From: an uncultured Arenicella sp.
Lineage (GTDB): Bacteria; Pseudomonadota; Gammaproteobacteria; Arenicellales; Arenicellaceae
NCBI GenBank assembly: GCA_947499305.1
Contig: CANMNN010000018.1
Coordinates: 22,775 to 86,774, forward strand
Length of the DNA stretch: 64,000 bases
Reading direction: 5' to 3'
Numbering within the stretch: the first letter of the stretch is position 1; each line of letters opens with the position of its first letter. The position numbers and the translations under genes are program-made. This document shows positions 37,050-46,464 of the stretch, piece by piece. Under the pieces are notes generated by a model. That model did no database searches, was not told the DNA's origin, and saw only the letters and a program-made list of their open reading frames with translations.

Positions 37050-38765
37050 CTAATCCGAGAAGACTTGAAGCGAGCTCAGCTTTTCAACCGCAGCATCAGC
37101 CTGTTCTAAGCCCTCGAGGGCCTCGGCAACCAACACTTTACTACCGTCAGTGCTATGCGCAAAGATCTGATAATAGTCGGTAGTTTTATTGCCCGTGGTA
37201 CTGCTCGAACTCTTCTTTTTCTCAAATTTTTCGAAGGCGTACGAGGGTAGAAATTTAGGCTTAAAGGCGTAGCCAAAAACACTGCGAGTAGACGTAATGC
37301 CCTCTGCACCGATGCGCACATCCAATGATCTAGCGAAAGTGTAAACGCCAGCAATAGCCAATGGCCCACCGAGCAACGGAAAGACAATATTAAAAACAAC
37401 GTCGGGTATCGCCAAGCCTATTGCCACAAAAACCAGGCCAACTGCCGCAAACAGCAACATAGACTTACTTTTATATGCTGGGAAATTCAGGCGATGCCCT
37501 CGTGTATCAGGCTGAACCTCAAGAATAGTCTGCACTAACTCTTGGCTCGCTTGAGCCGTAGCGTGAGATGTCGCGGCATACGCTTGAGCATCGTTGATTG
37601 ACGATTTTTGATTAGTTACAAATACAGGAATGTCCTGGTACTCGCGTTCTATGGCTGTACCATCGTTTGCATTTGCAGTGAGGCGAACCTTCCAAGTTTT
37701 GCGCGAGCTGTCGAGAGGAGGGTCAGACACTTGATGCTCATCACCAAGATCAAAGCAAAACCGTAACTCCAAGCCGCCATCAACACGAACCACTGACGGT
37801 ACCATCGATTGTTCGTATATAACATCATGATAGGTCTTACGACTGTCGCCACTCCCTCTCTGATAGGTGTGAACATTTTCGACCTTAATTTTGGCATTCT
37901 TATGCAGGTCTGATAACTGACTTAAATCGTTACTATTCAGGCGTATGATTGCGCCAAATTGACCGCCAATAGAAGCAGGATATGGGTCCAAGGTCAGCGG
38001 CATTGGCCCGGTCAATTTATAGGCCCTTCGCCCCTTATACCAAAGCCAGGCCAAGTAGGTTCCGGCGATGGGAAATAACAGCGCTACCAAAGGAAGATAA
38101 TCGCCTTTTGATACAGGCTCAATAATGGCAAACATAGTCGGCCATGAGATCAAATTCCAAATCAACGCAAATACCAGCATAGCCGTATTACCCAACTTGG
38201 CATTGGATAAAATGGTGTCGCTGTTCCATTCGTCGTACATCGTCCAAGGCCGATCTGGGTCGGCATCGGCACGCACCTCGCCTAAGTTGCGAAATCGATA
38301 CATCGCATACAAACCGCCTAAACCAATGCCACCAAACAAAAATAGAAATAGAGACTTAAACGCCAGCAGACCCCACCGCATATCTCGGTCTATCACAGCT
38401 TCACTAGGCTCGTTTGGGTTAACCCAAATGTTCAAGGCTTGTGAACCACCGCGCACACGGCTCAACGTTCTATTCAGGTCATGATGATAGGAGCCAATGT
38501 TATCCGAGCCACCAGCAAAGCCGACACGATCACCGACATAGCTCTGCCCAAAATAGTCGTATCGATATCTCGCCGTGACTTTGTAGGTGGTGGTGTCGTC
38601 GCTATGGCTCGACTTTAAATCATACTCAAGCAGTTCAGCTTGCGCCGGCTCCCAAGACTTTGCACTCCACCAGCCAGAAATCATTGGTGTTGCGCCATAC
38701 AAAAAGAAACCGATCCCGGCGGCCGCAAATACCCCAAAGAACAAAATGCCTATCAATTTACCCAT
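37050..38765 (-). CDS. DUF3592 membrane protein
   Basis: 571 residues. An N-terminal helix is followed by the DUF3592 domain (ATYRYDYFGQSYVGDRVGF-like strand pattern and VNPNEPSEAVIDRDMRW), then several helix pairs around residues 135-240 and 430-480 with beta-rich domains between them. Its length is greater than usual for this domain. Function unknown. Confidence 0.72.
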   Translation of the reverse strand: MGKLIGILFFGVFAAAGIGFFLYGATPMISGWWSAKSWEPAQAELLEYDLKSSHSDDTTTYKVTARYRYDYFGQSYVGDRVGFAGGSDNIGSYHHDLNRTLSRVRGGSQALNIWVNPNEPSEAVIDRDMRWGLLAFKSLFLFLFGGIGLGGLYAMYRFRNLGEVRADADPDRPWTMYDEWNSDTILSNAKLGNTAMLVFALIWNLISWPTMFAIIEPVSKGDYLPLVALLFPIAGTYLAWLWYKGRRAYKLTGPMPLTLDPYPASIGGQFGAIIRLNSNDLSQLSDLHKNAKIKVENVHTYQRGSGDSRKTYHDVIYEQSMVPSVVRVDGGLELRFCFDLGDEHQVSDPPLDSSRKTWKVRLTANANDGTAIEREYQDIPVFVTNQKSSINDAQAYAATSHATAQASQELVQTILEVQPDTRGHRLNFPAYKSKSMLLFAAVGLVFVAIGLAIPDVVFNIVFPLLGGPLAIAGVYTFARSLDVRIGAEGITSTRSVFGYAFKPKFLPSYAFEKFEKKKSSSSTTGNKTTDYYQIFAHSTDGSKVLVAEALEGLEQADAAVEKLSSLQVFSD

Positions 38766-38844
38766 TAGAAAGAGATCCTTTTTCCAAAGTTTTTCATCAC
38801 CTTTGCTATTCTAACTGTGATGAAACTTATTAACAGAGCCAATT

Positions 38845-40404
38845 TTGAAAAGCTTAAACTTTGACAATCGTTTTACTCGAGACCTACCAGCCGACCCGAT
38901 CAACGATAATAGTCGCCGGCAGGTTCACAAAGCCTGCTATTCATTTGTTGAGCCAACCAAGGTAAGTATGCCATCGCTCTTATCGTTCTCGAAAGACGCT
39001 GCGAGCTTGCTTGATTTAGACAGTGATGATTGCACTAGCGAAACGTTTCTCAATACCTTCTCAGGCAATGCTCTGCTCGATGGTATGCAGCCCTATGCAA
39101 TGTGCTACGGCGGACATCAGTTTGGCAATTGGGCAGGGCAACTTGGTGACGGGCGAGCGATCAATTTGGGCGAAGTAAGAAACAAAAGCGGCGACTACTG
39201 GGCGCTGCAACTTAAAGGAGCTGGCCCAACGCCGTACTCTCGCACCGCCGATGGCTTAGCCGTATTGCGCTCTTCGGTACGCGAATACATTTGCAGTGAG
39301 GCAATGCATTATCTAGGTGTACCGACAACGCGCGCGCTCAGCCTAATAAATACCGGCGAGCAAGTAATGCGCGACATTATGTACAACGGTAACGCAGCCT
39401 ACGAACCTGGTACAGTCGTCTGCCGACTTAGCCCTAGCTTCGTACGCTTTGGCAGCTTTCAAATTTTCTCTGCTAGAAATGAACACGAGCAGCTAAGGCA
39501 GCTTGCCGATGTGACCATCCAACATCATTTTGCGCACCTACTAAAACAGTTCAAAGAGGGCTCAACGGAACTTTATCTTGCTTGGTTCAATGAGGTTTGC
39601 CAACGCACGGTGCACATGATCGTCGAATGGATGCGCGTCGGTTTTGTACATGGCGTGATGAACACCGACAACATGTCGATTTTAGGGCTAACGATTGATT
39701 ATGGCCCTTACGGTTGGTTGGACGACTTCAACCCCGAATGGACGCCAAATACCACTGACTCACAACACCGGCGTTATCGCTACGGCCAGCAAGCCAATGT
39801 CGCACTTTGGAACTGTTATCAACTTGCTAACGCGCTTTATCCGTTGATTGAACAAACTGAGCCCTTAGAGGCCATCTTGAACGAATTTCAATCAAGTTAT
39901 CAAGAGCAATGGCTAGCAATGATGGCGAGTAAGCTTGGCCTTGAAAACGTTGAACAGGGCGATCAAGCCTTATTCGAGCGTTTGGAGGCTCTCCTTGCGC
40001 AAACCGAGACCGACATGACCCTTTTCTACCGCTTACTGGCGAGCCACGAGCTCTCGGTCGATACATTTGAGAATGCCTACTATCAAGCGCCCAGCAATGA
40101 CTATATCGAAGAGATGACAAACTGGCTTAGCGATTACTCAGTCAGACGCGAACGCGATGATATCGACAATCAAACTCGATTCAATAATATGAATGCAGTC
40201 AACCCGATCTATGTATTTAGAAACTATTTAGCGCAGCAAGCAATTGATAAAGCTGAACAGGGCGATATGTCAATGATCGACGAACTGCTCGAGGTATTAA
40301 AAACGCCTTACACAGAACAAAGCGACAAACAGCACCTCTCTGCAAAGCGCCCAGAATGGGCGAGAACCAAAGTCGGCTGCTCTATGCTGTCCTGCTCTTC
40401 ATAA
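38845..40404 (+). CDS. selO: protein adenylyltransferase SelO (YdiU)
   Basis: 519 residues, full length, pseudokinase fold that transfers AMP to protein hydroxyl groups. Motifs: GDGRAINLGEV, LKGAGPTPYSRTADGLAVLRSS, and GVMNTDNMSILGLTIDYGPYGWLDDF. It ends CSMLSCSS, where Cys takes the place of the selenocysteine found in eukaryotic SelO. The start appears to be TTG at 38845, because an upstream ATG runs into a stop. Confidence 0.93.
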   Translation: MKSLNFDNRFTRDLPADPINDNSRRQVHKACYSFVEPTKVSMPSLLSFSKDAASLLDLDSDDCTSETFLNTFSGNALLDGMQPYAMCYGGHQFGNWAGQLGDGRAINLGEVRNKSGDYWALQLKGAGPTPYSRTADGLAVLRSSVREYICSEAMHYLGVPTTRALSLINTGEQVMRDIMYNGNAAYEPGTVVCRLSPSFVRFGSFQIFSARNEHEQLRQLADVTIQHHFAHLLKQFKEGSTELYLAWFNEVCQRTVHMIVEWMRVGFVHGVMNTDNMSILGLTIDYGPYGWLDDFNPEWTPNTTDSQHRRYRYGQQANVALWNCYQLANALYPLIEQTEPLEAILNEFQSSYQEQWLAMMASKLGLENVEQGDQALFERLEALLAQTETDMTLFYRLLASHELSVDTFENAYYQAPSNDYIEEMTNWLSDYSVRRERDDIDNQTRFNNMNAVNPIYVFRNYLAQQAIDKAEQGDMSMIDELLEVLKTPYTEQSDKQHLSAKRPEWARTKVGCSMLSCSS

Positions 40405-40409
40405 TATAA

Positions 40410-41615
40410 TTAGCGGTAGGTCAAATATCGCCAGAGCTGCTCTAACGGGCCTTGCTTATAGCGGCTCAGATACAAGCTCGACACAATCAGCTGTATCGCC
40501 CATACAATAGCAACAACTATCAACGCTTCTGCACGATTAACCTCAGCAAAGTAGTTCAAGCCAAAACCATAAAACACAAAGGTCGCGATCAAGCTTTGCA
40601 TTATGTAATTGCTAAACGCCATCTTACCGACATTTGCCAAAGCCGCCTGCAAACCCAGCATAAACTTTGATTTCACTAACAGCATAGTTAGAGCGATGTA
40701 GCCAACCGCAGTAAGCAGACTGCCTACATAATTATACAAAGTACCTATATCACTCGAGTATTGCATCGAGAAGCCGTGAGCTTGATTCTGAACAATACCA
40801 ATCGCACTAAGGCTCACGCCAAGCAGCAAGCAACCGAGCGCGATCGAGCGATACGTACTAGAGCGCAACGAGGCACTGATAAAACCAGTACGCAGCATAA
40901 TAACGCCAATCAGCATGCAAGCCACTACACGCCAACTAAGCACTAAGAGCCCTGAAAACTGTATCATAATAGCCGATTTGGCACTGACAGCTCGAGTCTC
41001 AAGCCAACTACCTTTGAACGCAGCAACCTCCTCAGCTATCAGAGCTTCGGACGGCGCCCAATAGGCCATCTGTTCAAGCGCGTACTCTTCTCCAGCAAAC
41101 GACGAGCCCCAGTGTATTAGCACAACCAAACAGACAGGCACCATCAACAAACCTGCAACAATCAAGCTCAAACGCTTGGTCGACAAATTGATTAGATTAA
41201 CGGTCACTAAACCGCAAAGAGCGTATGTAAACAATATATCGCCGTACCAAATAAGGTAGGCGTGCGCTAAACCAAAACCCATTAACCACAACATACGCTG
41301 CATGTTAAGATCAAACGCGTTGAGGCCCTTAGTCACCGCGCGCTGGTAAAAGATCGCCATGCCCGCGCCGAACAAGATAGAAAAAATTGTCATGAACTTA
41401 AACTCAGCGAAAACATGACCAAACGCCCAAAGCCAATAGTTCACGCCTGAGAAGTCGCCAAATACCGTAGGGTTTGCATAAGCGCTAAAGGGCGCAGAAA
41501 ACGATTGGATGTTCATCCAAAAAATTCCCAACACTGCGATACCTCGCAATACATCGAGGCTGACTATGCGATTAGGGTTAAGAGAGTTGTTTTGCCTATT
41601 TAAACTTGTTTCCAT
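40410..41615 (-). CDS. DUF418 (YeiB-like) membrane protein
   Basis: About 401 residues with ten or so helices. The N-terminal RIVSLDVLRGIAVLGIFWMNIQSF and the C-terminal GPLEQLWRYLTYR define the DUF418/YeiB family. Members are predicted transporters or acyltransferase-like membrane proteins of unknown role. It is convergent with selO. Starts at 41624 or 41615 are both possible. Confidence 0.85.
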   Translation of the reverse strand: METSLNRQNNSLNPNRIVSLDVLRGIAVLGIFWMNIQSFSAPFSAYANPTVFGDFSGVNYWLWAFGHVFAEFKFMTIFSILFGAGMAIFYQRAVTKGLNAFDLNMQRMLWLMGFGLAHAYLIWYGDILFTYALCGLVTVNLINLSTKRLSLIVAGLLMVPVCLVVLIHWGSSFAGEEYALEQMAYWAPSEALIAEEVAAFKGSWLETRAVSAKSAIMIQFSGLLVLSWRVVACMLIGVIMLRTGFISASLRSSTYRSIALGCLLLGVSLSAIGIVQNQAHGFSMQYSSDIGTLYNYVGSLLTAVGYIALTMLLVKSKFMLGLQAALANVGKMAFSNYIMQSLIATFVFYGFGLNYFAEVNRAEALIVVAIVWAIQLIVSSLYLSRYKQGPLEQLWRYLTYR

Positions 41616-41745
41616 GTTAATCAACAGCGCTATGCTTATAAGTTGGTTGATTGCGTGAGTAGTGTAAACTGTATAGGCGTATACTGCTGCTTTTTAGCGT
41701 TAAACCAAAAATATAAGAAACACATGACAACCCTGCGAGCCAATT

Positions 41746-42267
41746 ATGAGCACTGAAAAAATAATCATCACCCTTTTTGCCAAAGATCGCCCTGGTATTG
41801 TTCGCTCATTGTCAGACACCGTGCTAGCTAACAAAGGCAATTGGCTAGAAAGTAGCTTGTCTCGGTTATGCGGCCAGTTTACCGGTATCGTTCATATCGC
41901 CGTTGATAGCGGCAATAAGGCAAGCCTCATTAGCGCGTTCGAGGCCATGAGCAAAGAGGGCATCAATGTTACTGTGCAAAATGCCGAGGGCGTAAAAACA
42001 GACGACATTGAGGTAAACGGCTTACAGATCTTAGTCGAAGCCAATGATCGCCCGGGTATTATCAAGGAAATTTCAGAAGCCTTGGCCGCCGAAAATGTTA
42101 ACGTCGATAATATTGATACCGAGGTTGAAAGCGCCTCAATGGCAGGCTATCCAATCTTTAGAGCACACTTGTTCTTAGCCATGCCTGAAGACCTCAGCGA
42201 AGATGACCTTGAAGATATTCTCGAAGGTGTGTCTGACGATGTAATGGTATCGGTTCTTGAAGAATAG
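41746..42267 (+). CDS. gcvR: glycine cleavage system transcriptional repressor GcvR
   Basis: 173 residues with two ACT domains (KDRPGIVRSLSDTV near the start and ANDRPGIIKEISEAL in the middle) and an acidic tail. GcvR binds glycine and GcvA to keep the gcv operon off. The family is largely gammaproteobacterial. It is the last clear housekeeping gene before the integron cassette array. Confidence 0.9.
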   Translation: MSTEKIIITLFAKDRPGIVRSLSDTVLANKGNWLESSLSRLCGQFTGIVHIAVDSGNKASLISAFEAMSKEGINVTVQNAEGVKTDDIEVNGLQILVEANDRPGIIKEISEALAAENVNVDNIDTEVESASMAGYPIFRAHLFLAMPEDLSEDDLEDILEGVSDDVMVSVLEE

Positions 42268-42397
42268 TGAGGCATTTAGCCGCTTAGCTATAAACCAATT
42301 AAAAACCTAAAACCAATGAAAAACCTAGGGATCAAAAAATGCCGTTTGCGATTCAACTTAACCACTGATTGGTTCAACGCATTCGTTTATTAATTAT

Positions 42398-42814
42398 CTA
42401 TATATCTACTTTCTTTAAGAAGTAGCTAGTGTGGCCTCTAGGCATGTTTGAAAGCTCAGCAAAAACTGAATAATTATTTTTCAAATAAAAGTCGAGGGCC
42501 TGAAACGTTGATGTCTCTAAACGGATTCCATAAACACCCTTTGAGCCTGCATATTGCTCCAAGTTTTGAAGCAGCCTTGAGCCCCACCGATCCTTACGAA
42601 TTTTTTCATCTACCCATAGACCTCTGATATACATCCAGTCCCAGTTTATTTCCCCAAGAATGCCTCCGAGCACGAGACCATGTTGGTCTTTAACAAAAGA
42701 CGCTACTGTTTCAGAATGAACTTCACCAGTAAATTTTTCATTGTACTCATCGAGACCTCGTTTAAGAGAGTCAAAATCTGACGGACTGGGTTTTGATGGT
42801 ATGGTTAGTTTCAA
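42398..42814 (-). CDS. GNAT-family acetyltransferase (possible last cassette)
   Basis: 138 residues. Acetyl-CoA region RGLWVDEKIRKDRWGSRLLQNLEQYA, then GIRLETSTFQALDFYLKNNY, as in GNATs. Same strand as the array genes and AT-rich. The bases just left of its stop (42379-42398) resemble the right end of an attC, so it may be the most distal and oldest cassette. A clean attC is not visible. Confidence 0.75.
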   Translation of the reverse strand: MKLTIPSKPSPSDFDSLKRGLDEYNEKFTGEVHSETVASFVKDQHGLVLGGILGEINWDWMYIRGLWVDEKIRKDRWGSRLLQNLEQYAGSKGVYGIRLETSTFQALDFYLKNNYSVFAELSNMPRGHTSYFLKKVDI

Positions 42815-42890
42815 AATAGTTTAAATCCAAAAACAATTGGCATAGCTTAGAATAAGCCAGAATATTCATATTTGAGTTTATATTAGCATT

Positions 42891-43220
42891 TCAACTTAAC
42901 GCGTTAAGTTGTCGATACCTCAAAATTAAATAAGCAGCGAATCCAACGGCGACACCGGGCACGATACCCACTAATAGGCAGATCCAACCGTATTTAATAT
43001 TGTGCTTACTCTTTTCATACAGCACCCACACGAAAAGTATTAACCAGCAAGCAATTACATCCACTGAATAGCCCGATGCGTAGGGGTTTACAAAGCCTGC
43101 TGCAAACGCGCCGATGATATCGAAACTAGCCACTAGAGCTGGTATCACAGAGACAGAGAAAAACAGTACAAACCCAATTGCAATAAGGCTTACTAGGATT
43201 TCGAAGGTTCTTATAGACAT
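42891..43220 (-). CDS. small membrane protein, unknown
   Basis: 109 residues with three hydrophobic helices (ILVSLIAIGFVLFFSV, VDVIACWLILFVWVLY, WICLLVGIVPGVAVGFAAYLI). The stop codon overlaps a perfect 20-bp palindrome. No attC can be seen on either side, but the strand, composition and size match the array genes. No family recognised. Confidence 0.6.
   Translation of the reverse strand: MSIRTFEILVSLIAIGFVLFFSVSVIPALVASFDIIGAFAAGFVNPYASGYSVDVIACWLILFVWVLYEKSKHNIKYGWICLLVGIVPGVAVGFAAYLILRYRQLNALS
42892..42911. repeat. perfect 20-bp palindrome
   Basis: CAACTTAACGCGTTAAGTTG reads identically on both strands and overlaps the end of the membrane-protein gene above. It contains two TTAACGC core-like ends facing each other, so it could be a relic of fused attC ends or a protein site. 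Confidence 0.55.
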
Positions 43221-43346
43221 AGCTTATTCGTTGATAGGTATAGTATTTTTAAAAAAGGTGGCATGCAATACGTGCCGCTATGCCGACTCATTAACACATT
43301 TTTTCTGTAAATCTTTCCTGTCTTTCTTTCGAAATTTCATTCGAAA

Positions 43347-43547
43347 CTACAAACTCATTCCCGCACCAAACTGGATTAACAGTGCATAAGCGATTATTAG
43401 CAATACCGCGGCAATTAATAGAAAACTAAACGCAGCATTCTTGCCCTTAATTCCTGTATCTCTACTCACTCTCCAGCGAACAAAATTAATGATCGAAACA
43501 ATCAGAGAAATAAACGATAAAATAAATAGTAGTAGAATTCCTTCCAT
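43347..43547 (-). CDS. small two-helix membrane protein
   Basis: About 66 residues from the ATG at 43547, with two helices (ILLLFILSFISLIVSIINFV and AAFSFLLIAAVLLIIAYALLI). The frame is open further upstream from a TTG at 43589, but that part runs through the attC relic. Function unknown. Confidence 0.55.
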   Translation of the reverse strand: MEGILLLFILSFISLIVSIINFVRWRVSRDTGIKGKNAAFSFLLIAAVLLIIAYALLIQFGAGMSL

Positions 43548-43574
43548 CGATTCAGCAGCCTTTTTATAGGCAGG

Positions 43575-43645
43575 GTGCGCCCCAAGCAAGCTTGGCCCCT
43601 ATTAGGGTTCGGAGTTTATATTGTCTATTTTCGAGCAGCTTGTTA
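43575..43645 (-). repeat. degenerate attC site
   Basis: The right end (tattttcgagcagcttgtta) matches the array attC end; the left end and central arms are decayed (aggcagggtgcgcc, caagcttgg). Left-most attC relic I can defend. Confidence 0.5.
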
Positions 43646-43715
43646 TGTGCTTTTTTGATACTCTGGCCCTTTGATACAAGAAAAATTACAATAAAAATTA
43701 TAATAGCCCAAATGA

Positions 43716-45074
43716 ATGTTTGATTCTCCCGATTTTAAAGAGCTAAAAAAACTATATAACTCTCCTGAATTAGAAAGCAAAAATAAATTCAGCGAAACCT
43801 TGAAGCGCGTCGCTATATTTATAGACCAACAAAAAAGCTTTGATGAAGGCATTGAGTTTTTCTCCAAGGTTAACAAGACAATAGCTGAAAACCCGGACTG
43901 CTATCGCTATATTGGGAACATTTATCGATCACAAAGAGACTTCGAAAAAGCCTTACATAATCTACAAAAAGCCGCGACCATGTCGCACGGAACAGCTTTG
44001 TACTTTGAGATTTTATACAATCTTGGCATGCTGAATAGAGAATACAATAGACTTATTCAGGCAAAAGTGTGTTTCGAGGAAGTATTAGAAGCGCACCCGC
44101 AGTCAGCAATCGTTCATAACTCGCTGTCGTGCCTTTTAGTTTATGAAGGAAGGTTTCGCGAAGGATGGAAAAAACATGTTTGGCGAATCCATCTTGATTC
44201 ACAAATGCAAGAATTAAAAAATTATTTCCAATTACCAGAGTGGGAAAACAAAACCGAATCGAATATCTTAATTCTCCCCGAACAGGGAATCGGCGACAAG
44301 GTTATGTTTTCATCGTTTTTTTCGTTGTTACCTAAAAATAAATTCTTTACAGCTGTAGTTTCAAGCAGATTAATTGCTATTTTTAAACGATCCTTCCCTG
44401 AAATTGATGTTATCGAAGGTACTCAACAAAACATCGCACAACTGAAACAGAAACACTTTGATGCCTACTGCTTTATAGGTTGTTTGCCGAGAATATTGAG
44501 AAAATCTACGCCTAATGGTTTGGCATATTTGAAAGCAGCGCCATACTTTTGCAAGGACAATAATAGTAAAACCAGGCCTCCAAAACGGCGCATAGGAATT
44601 TCTTGGCGTGGTGGAAGCGGTATCGAACGAGAAAGGCGCTCCGTCGATCTAAGTTTATGGCTGCCTATACTAGAAATGCCTGATGTCAATTTCATTAACC
44701 TGCAATATGATGTTCAACAATCAGAACTCGAATCGATCAAAACTCTTGGAGTAAATATTTTTTCAGATGACACTGTAAATCCGCTGGAGAATTTCGACGC
44801 ATTTTCGAGCTTGGTTTCTAGCTGCGATATCATAATCACCGTTGATAACTCAACGGCTCACCTTGCGGGGGCATTGGGTATTCCGAATTGGATACTGTTG
44901 CCCTATGCGCCTAATTGGAGGTGGGGGGAAAATGGAAATAAGAGCTATTGGTATCAATCTGCAAAACTATTTCGTCAAAATGATACAGAGGACTGGAAAG
45001 AGGTAATAAAAGCGGTTGCAACGCAACTAAAGGGAGATCTCAGAAAACTAGCAAGCAACACTCTCTCGACATAA
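43716..45074 (+). CDS. TPR-repeat glycosyltransferase (GT9/heptosyltransferase-like)
   Basis: 452 residues. The first 170 are TPR-like helical repeats (RYIGNIYRSQRDFEKALHNL, YNLGMLNREYNRLIQAK, HNSLSCLLVYEGRF). The C-terminal half resembles ADP-heptose:LPS-type glycosyltransferases often fused to TPRs: ILPEQGIGDKVMFSSFF, ISWRGGSG, ITVDNSTAHLAGALG and LLPYAPNWRWGENG. It is the only convincing plus-strand gene inside the array and is strongly AT-rich, so it was probably acquired separately or as an inverted cassette. It may glycosylate a protein or surface polymer. Confidence 0.78.
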   Translation: MFDSPDFKELKKLYNSPELESKNKFSETLKRVAIFIDQQKSFDEGIEFFSKVNKTIAENPDCYRYIGNIYRSQRDFEKALHNLQKAATMSHGTALYFEILYNLGMLNREYNRLIQAKVCFEEVLEAHPQSAIVHNSLSCLLVYEGRFREGWKKHVWRIHLDSQMQELKNYFQLPEWENKTESNILILPEQGIGDKVMFSSFFSLLPKNKFFTAVVSSRLIAIFKRSFPEIDVIEGTQQNIAQLKQKHFDAYCFIGCLPRILRKSTPNGLAYLKAAPYFCKDNNSKTRPPKRRIGISWRGGSGIERERRSVDLSLWLPILEMPDVNFINLQYDVQQSELESIKTLGVNIFSDDTVNPLENFDAFSSLVSSCDIIITVDNSTAHLAGALGIPNWILLPYAPNWRWGENGNKSYWYQSAKLFRQNDTEDWKEVIKAVATQLKGDLRKLASNTLST

Positions 45075-45451
45075 GGCTTTTGATATAGCCAATACTCAGA
45101 CTGGCGTTTTTACATATTTGCTTTTGATCTTATTAGGCACCTTGAAAATTCAATATGCGATTTTTTTCTACACCGATACAATTAGACCAAGATTGTCCTC
45201 ACTTATTTCAGCCTCCTGTTTATCTAAGCTTTGGCTCATAAGCCGAGATGAAACATGGTCTGCTTGCCGCCAACTAGCCTTATGTCTCGCAAAGTTTTTG
45301 TTAGCTAATAACCTAAAGAGTAGCGAGACTCATTGAGATAGGGTCTCGGAAAACCACCCATTTTTATGGGAGTGTCGGCTACGACTCAGATGCCAATGCG
45401 AACAACAAAAATGGGAAAAGCCTCCAATTTAGTCAAAACTATCGCTATACC
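45075..45451. other. gene-free stretch in the array
   Basis: I see no credible gene on either strand. An open plus-strand frame at 45118-45336 has no start signal or composition to support it. A short GAGAC/GTCTC inverted pair lies near 45328-45352. It probably belongs to the glycosyltransferase cassette or is cassette debris. Confidence 0.4.
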
Positions 45452-45534
45452 TAATGCCTCTAAGATCTATACAAGGGCCACGCGTCTTCTGCGCGTGCGA
45501 TCAACTTAGCAAACATTCGTTTTCGAACTAGTTA
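45452..45534 (-). repeat. attC site (diverged)
   Basis: Left core taatgcctc, inner arms CACGCG/CGCGTG and right end cattcgttttcgaactagtta match the array pattern. It lies directly after the stop of the minus-strand gene that begins at 45993. Confidence 0.7.
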
Positions 45535-45993
45535 TCTATTTCCGTTTACGTTTTTGAGGTTTCGGGTACTTACTACCGACAATATTGCCGCCAGAAATAG
45601 CGACAAAATTAATGACAACATAAGCTCCCAAGGAGGCGATGCTCGTGTGATTTGAGATACGTGGTAATTGGCAAAAAAGGTTGGCAAATATTCGACGATT
45701 CCAACAGTAGACATAGTCAAAAACAACCACAATTCATTCCTTTGAAGTGCAACAAACATTAAAACACCTAAAGCAACTCCCGCTGATAAAAAACCCGCCG
45801 CTTCGGTTCTCATCATTCCAAGATACAGAATTTGAGAATTTGGATCGACATCCTCCCACTTGGTTTCAATTACATCGGAGTGAAAAGGAAAAAGCTCTGT
45901 GGCGAACTGAAATACAAGACCCGTAGCAATCAAAAACACTACGTTGGCACCATAGACTAAGAACGACAGTTTAAGCCCTAGTTTCATAGCCAT
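45532..45993 (-). CDS. four-helix membrane protein (cassette gene)
   Basis: 153 residues with four helices (LKLSFLVYGANVVFLIATGLVF, FLSAGVALGVLMFVAL, LWLFLTMSTVGIVEYLPTFF, LMLSLILSLFLAAILSVV). The loop after helix 1 is acidic. The arrangement recalls DoxX- or DUF4345-like small membrane proteins, but I cannot name a family. It is flanked by attC sites on both sides. Confidence 0.65.
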   Translation of the reverse strand: MAMKLGLKLSFLVYGANVVFLIATGLVFQFATELFPFHSDVIETKWEDVDPNSQILYLGMMRTEAAGFLSAGVALGVLMFVALQRNELWLFLTMSTVGIVEYLPTFFANYHVSQITRASPPWELMLSLILSLFLAAILSVVSTRNLKNVNGNR

Positions 45994-46012
45994 TCTTAGC
46001 GATTGTATTTCC

Positions 46013-46082
46013 TGTAAAACGAGCGCCGTGTTCTAACGGCGCCCGAGTGCACGCAGTGTGCGGTACTTCCGGTACTTGCTAT
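46013..46082 (-). repeat. attC site (diverged)
   Basis: Contains GGCGCC-type arms (GCGCCGTgttctaACGGCGC) and a GCACGCAGTGTGC hairpin, as in the intact sites, with an altered left core (taaaacgagcg) and right end (ggtacttgcta). Confidence 0.65.
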
Positions 46083-46092
46083 ATATCTAATT

Positions 46093-46299
46093 CTAAACAG
46101 CAACAACCTTATTTGCGCAGGGCCCTTTTTGACCTTCGCCTACTTCATATTCAACTTCCTGACCATCGTTTAATGTGGCGTAGCCACCACCACTTTGAAT
46201 TTCTGAATGGTGAACGAATAGATCTTTGCCACCATCTTCAGGTGTGATAAAGCCGAAACCCTTGTCTGCGTTGAACCACTTAACTGTGCCTTTACTCAT
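46093..46299 (-). CDS. CspA-family cold-shock protein (cassette gene)
   Basis: 68 residues, complete. RNP1 KGFGFI and RNP2 LFVHHSEI with the start [17 protein letters not shown] are diagnostic of nucleic-acid-binding cold-shock domains that act as RNA chaperones. The stop lies about ten bases from an attC, so the gene is a cassette. About 150 bases upstream are gene-free and could be the long leader typical of csp genes. Confidence 0.92.
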   Translation of the reverse strand: MSKGTVKWFNADKGFGFITPEDGGKDLFVHHSEIQSGGGYATLNDGQEVEYEVGEGQKGPCANKVVAV

Positions 46300-46389
46300 T
46301 TTACTTTCTCTATTATTTGGTGAAATTTATTCGAATCACTTTTGAATTCACCACATCAAAAATGAAAATCTAATTTGTGCTCTTAAACA

Positions 46390-46457
46390 TGTCGCCTGTA
46401 AAACGGTAGCGGCAAGTGCGCTTACATAATGCTTGCTTTGATCTAGGAACTTGCTAA
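46390..46457 (-). repeat. degenerate attC site
   Basis: cgcctgtaaaacggtagcggc at the left and ggaacttgctaattg at the right correspond to the conserved attC ends, with little inner symmetry left. Confidence 0.5.
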
Positions 46458-46464
46458 TTGCGGT

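Noticed and set aside
45118..45336. 72-codon plus-strand frame after the glycosyltransferase
   Set aside because: No ribosome site, no family resemblance and no coding-like composition.
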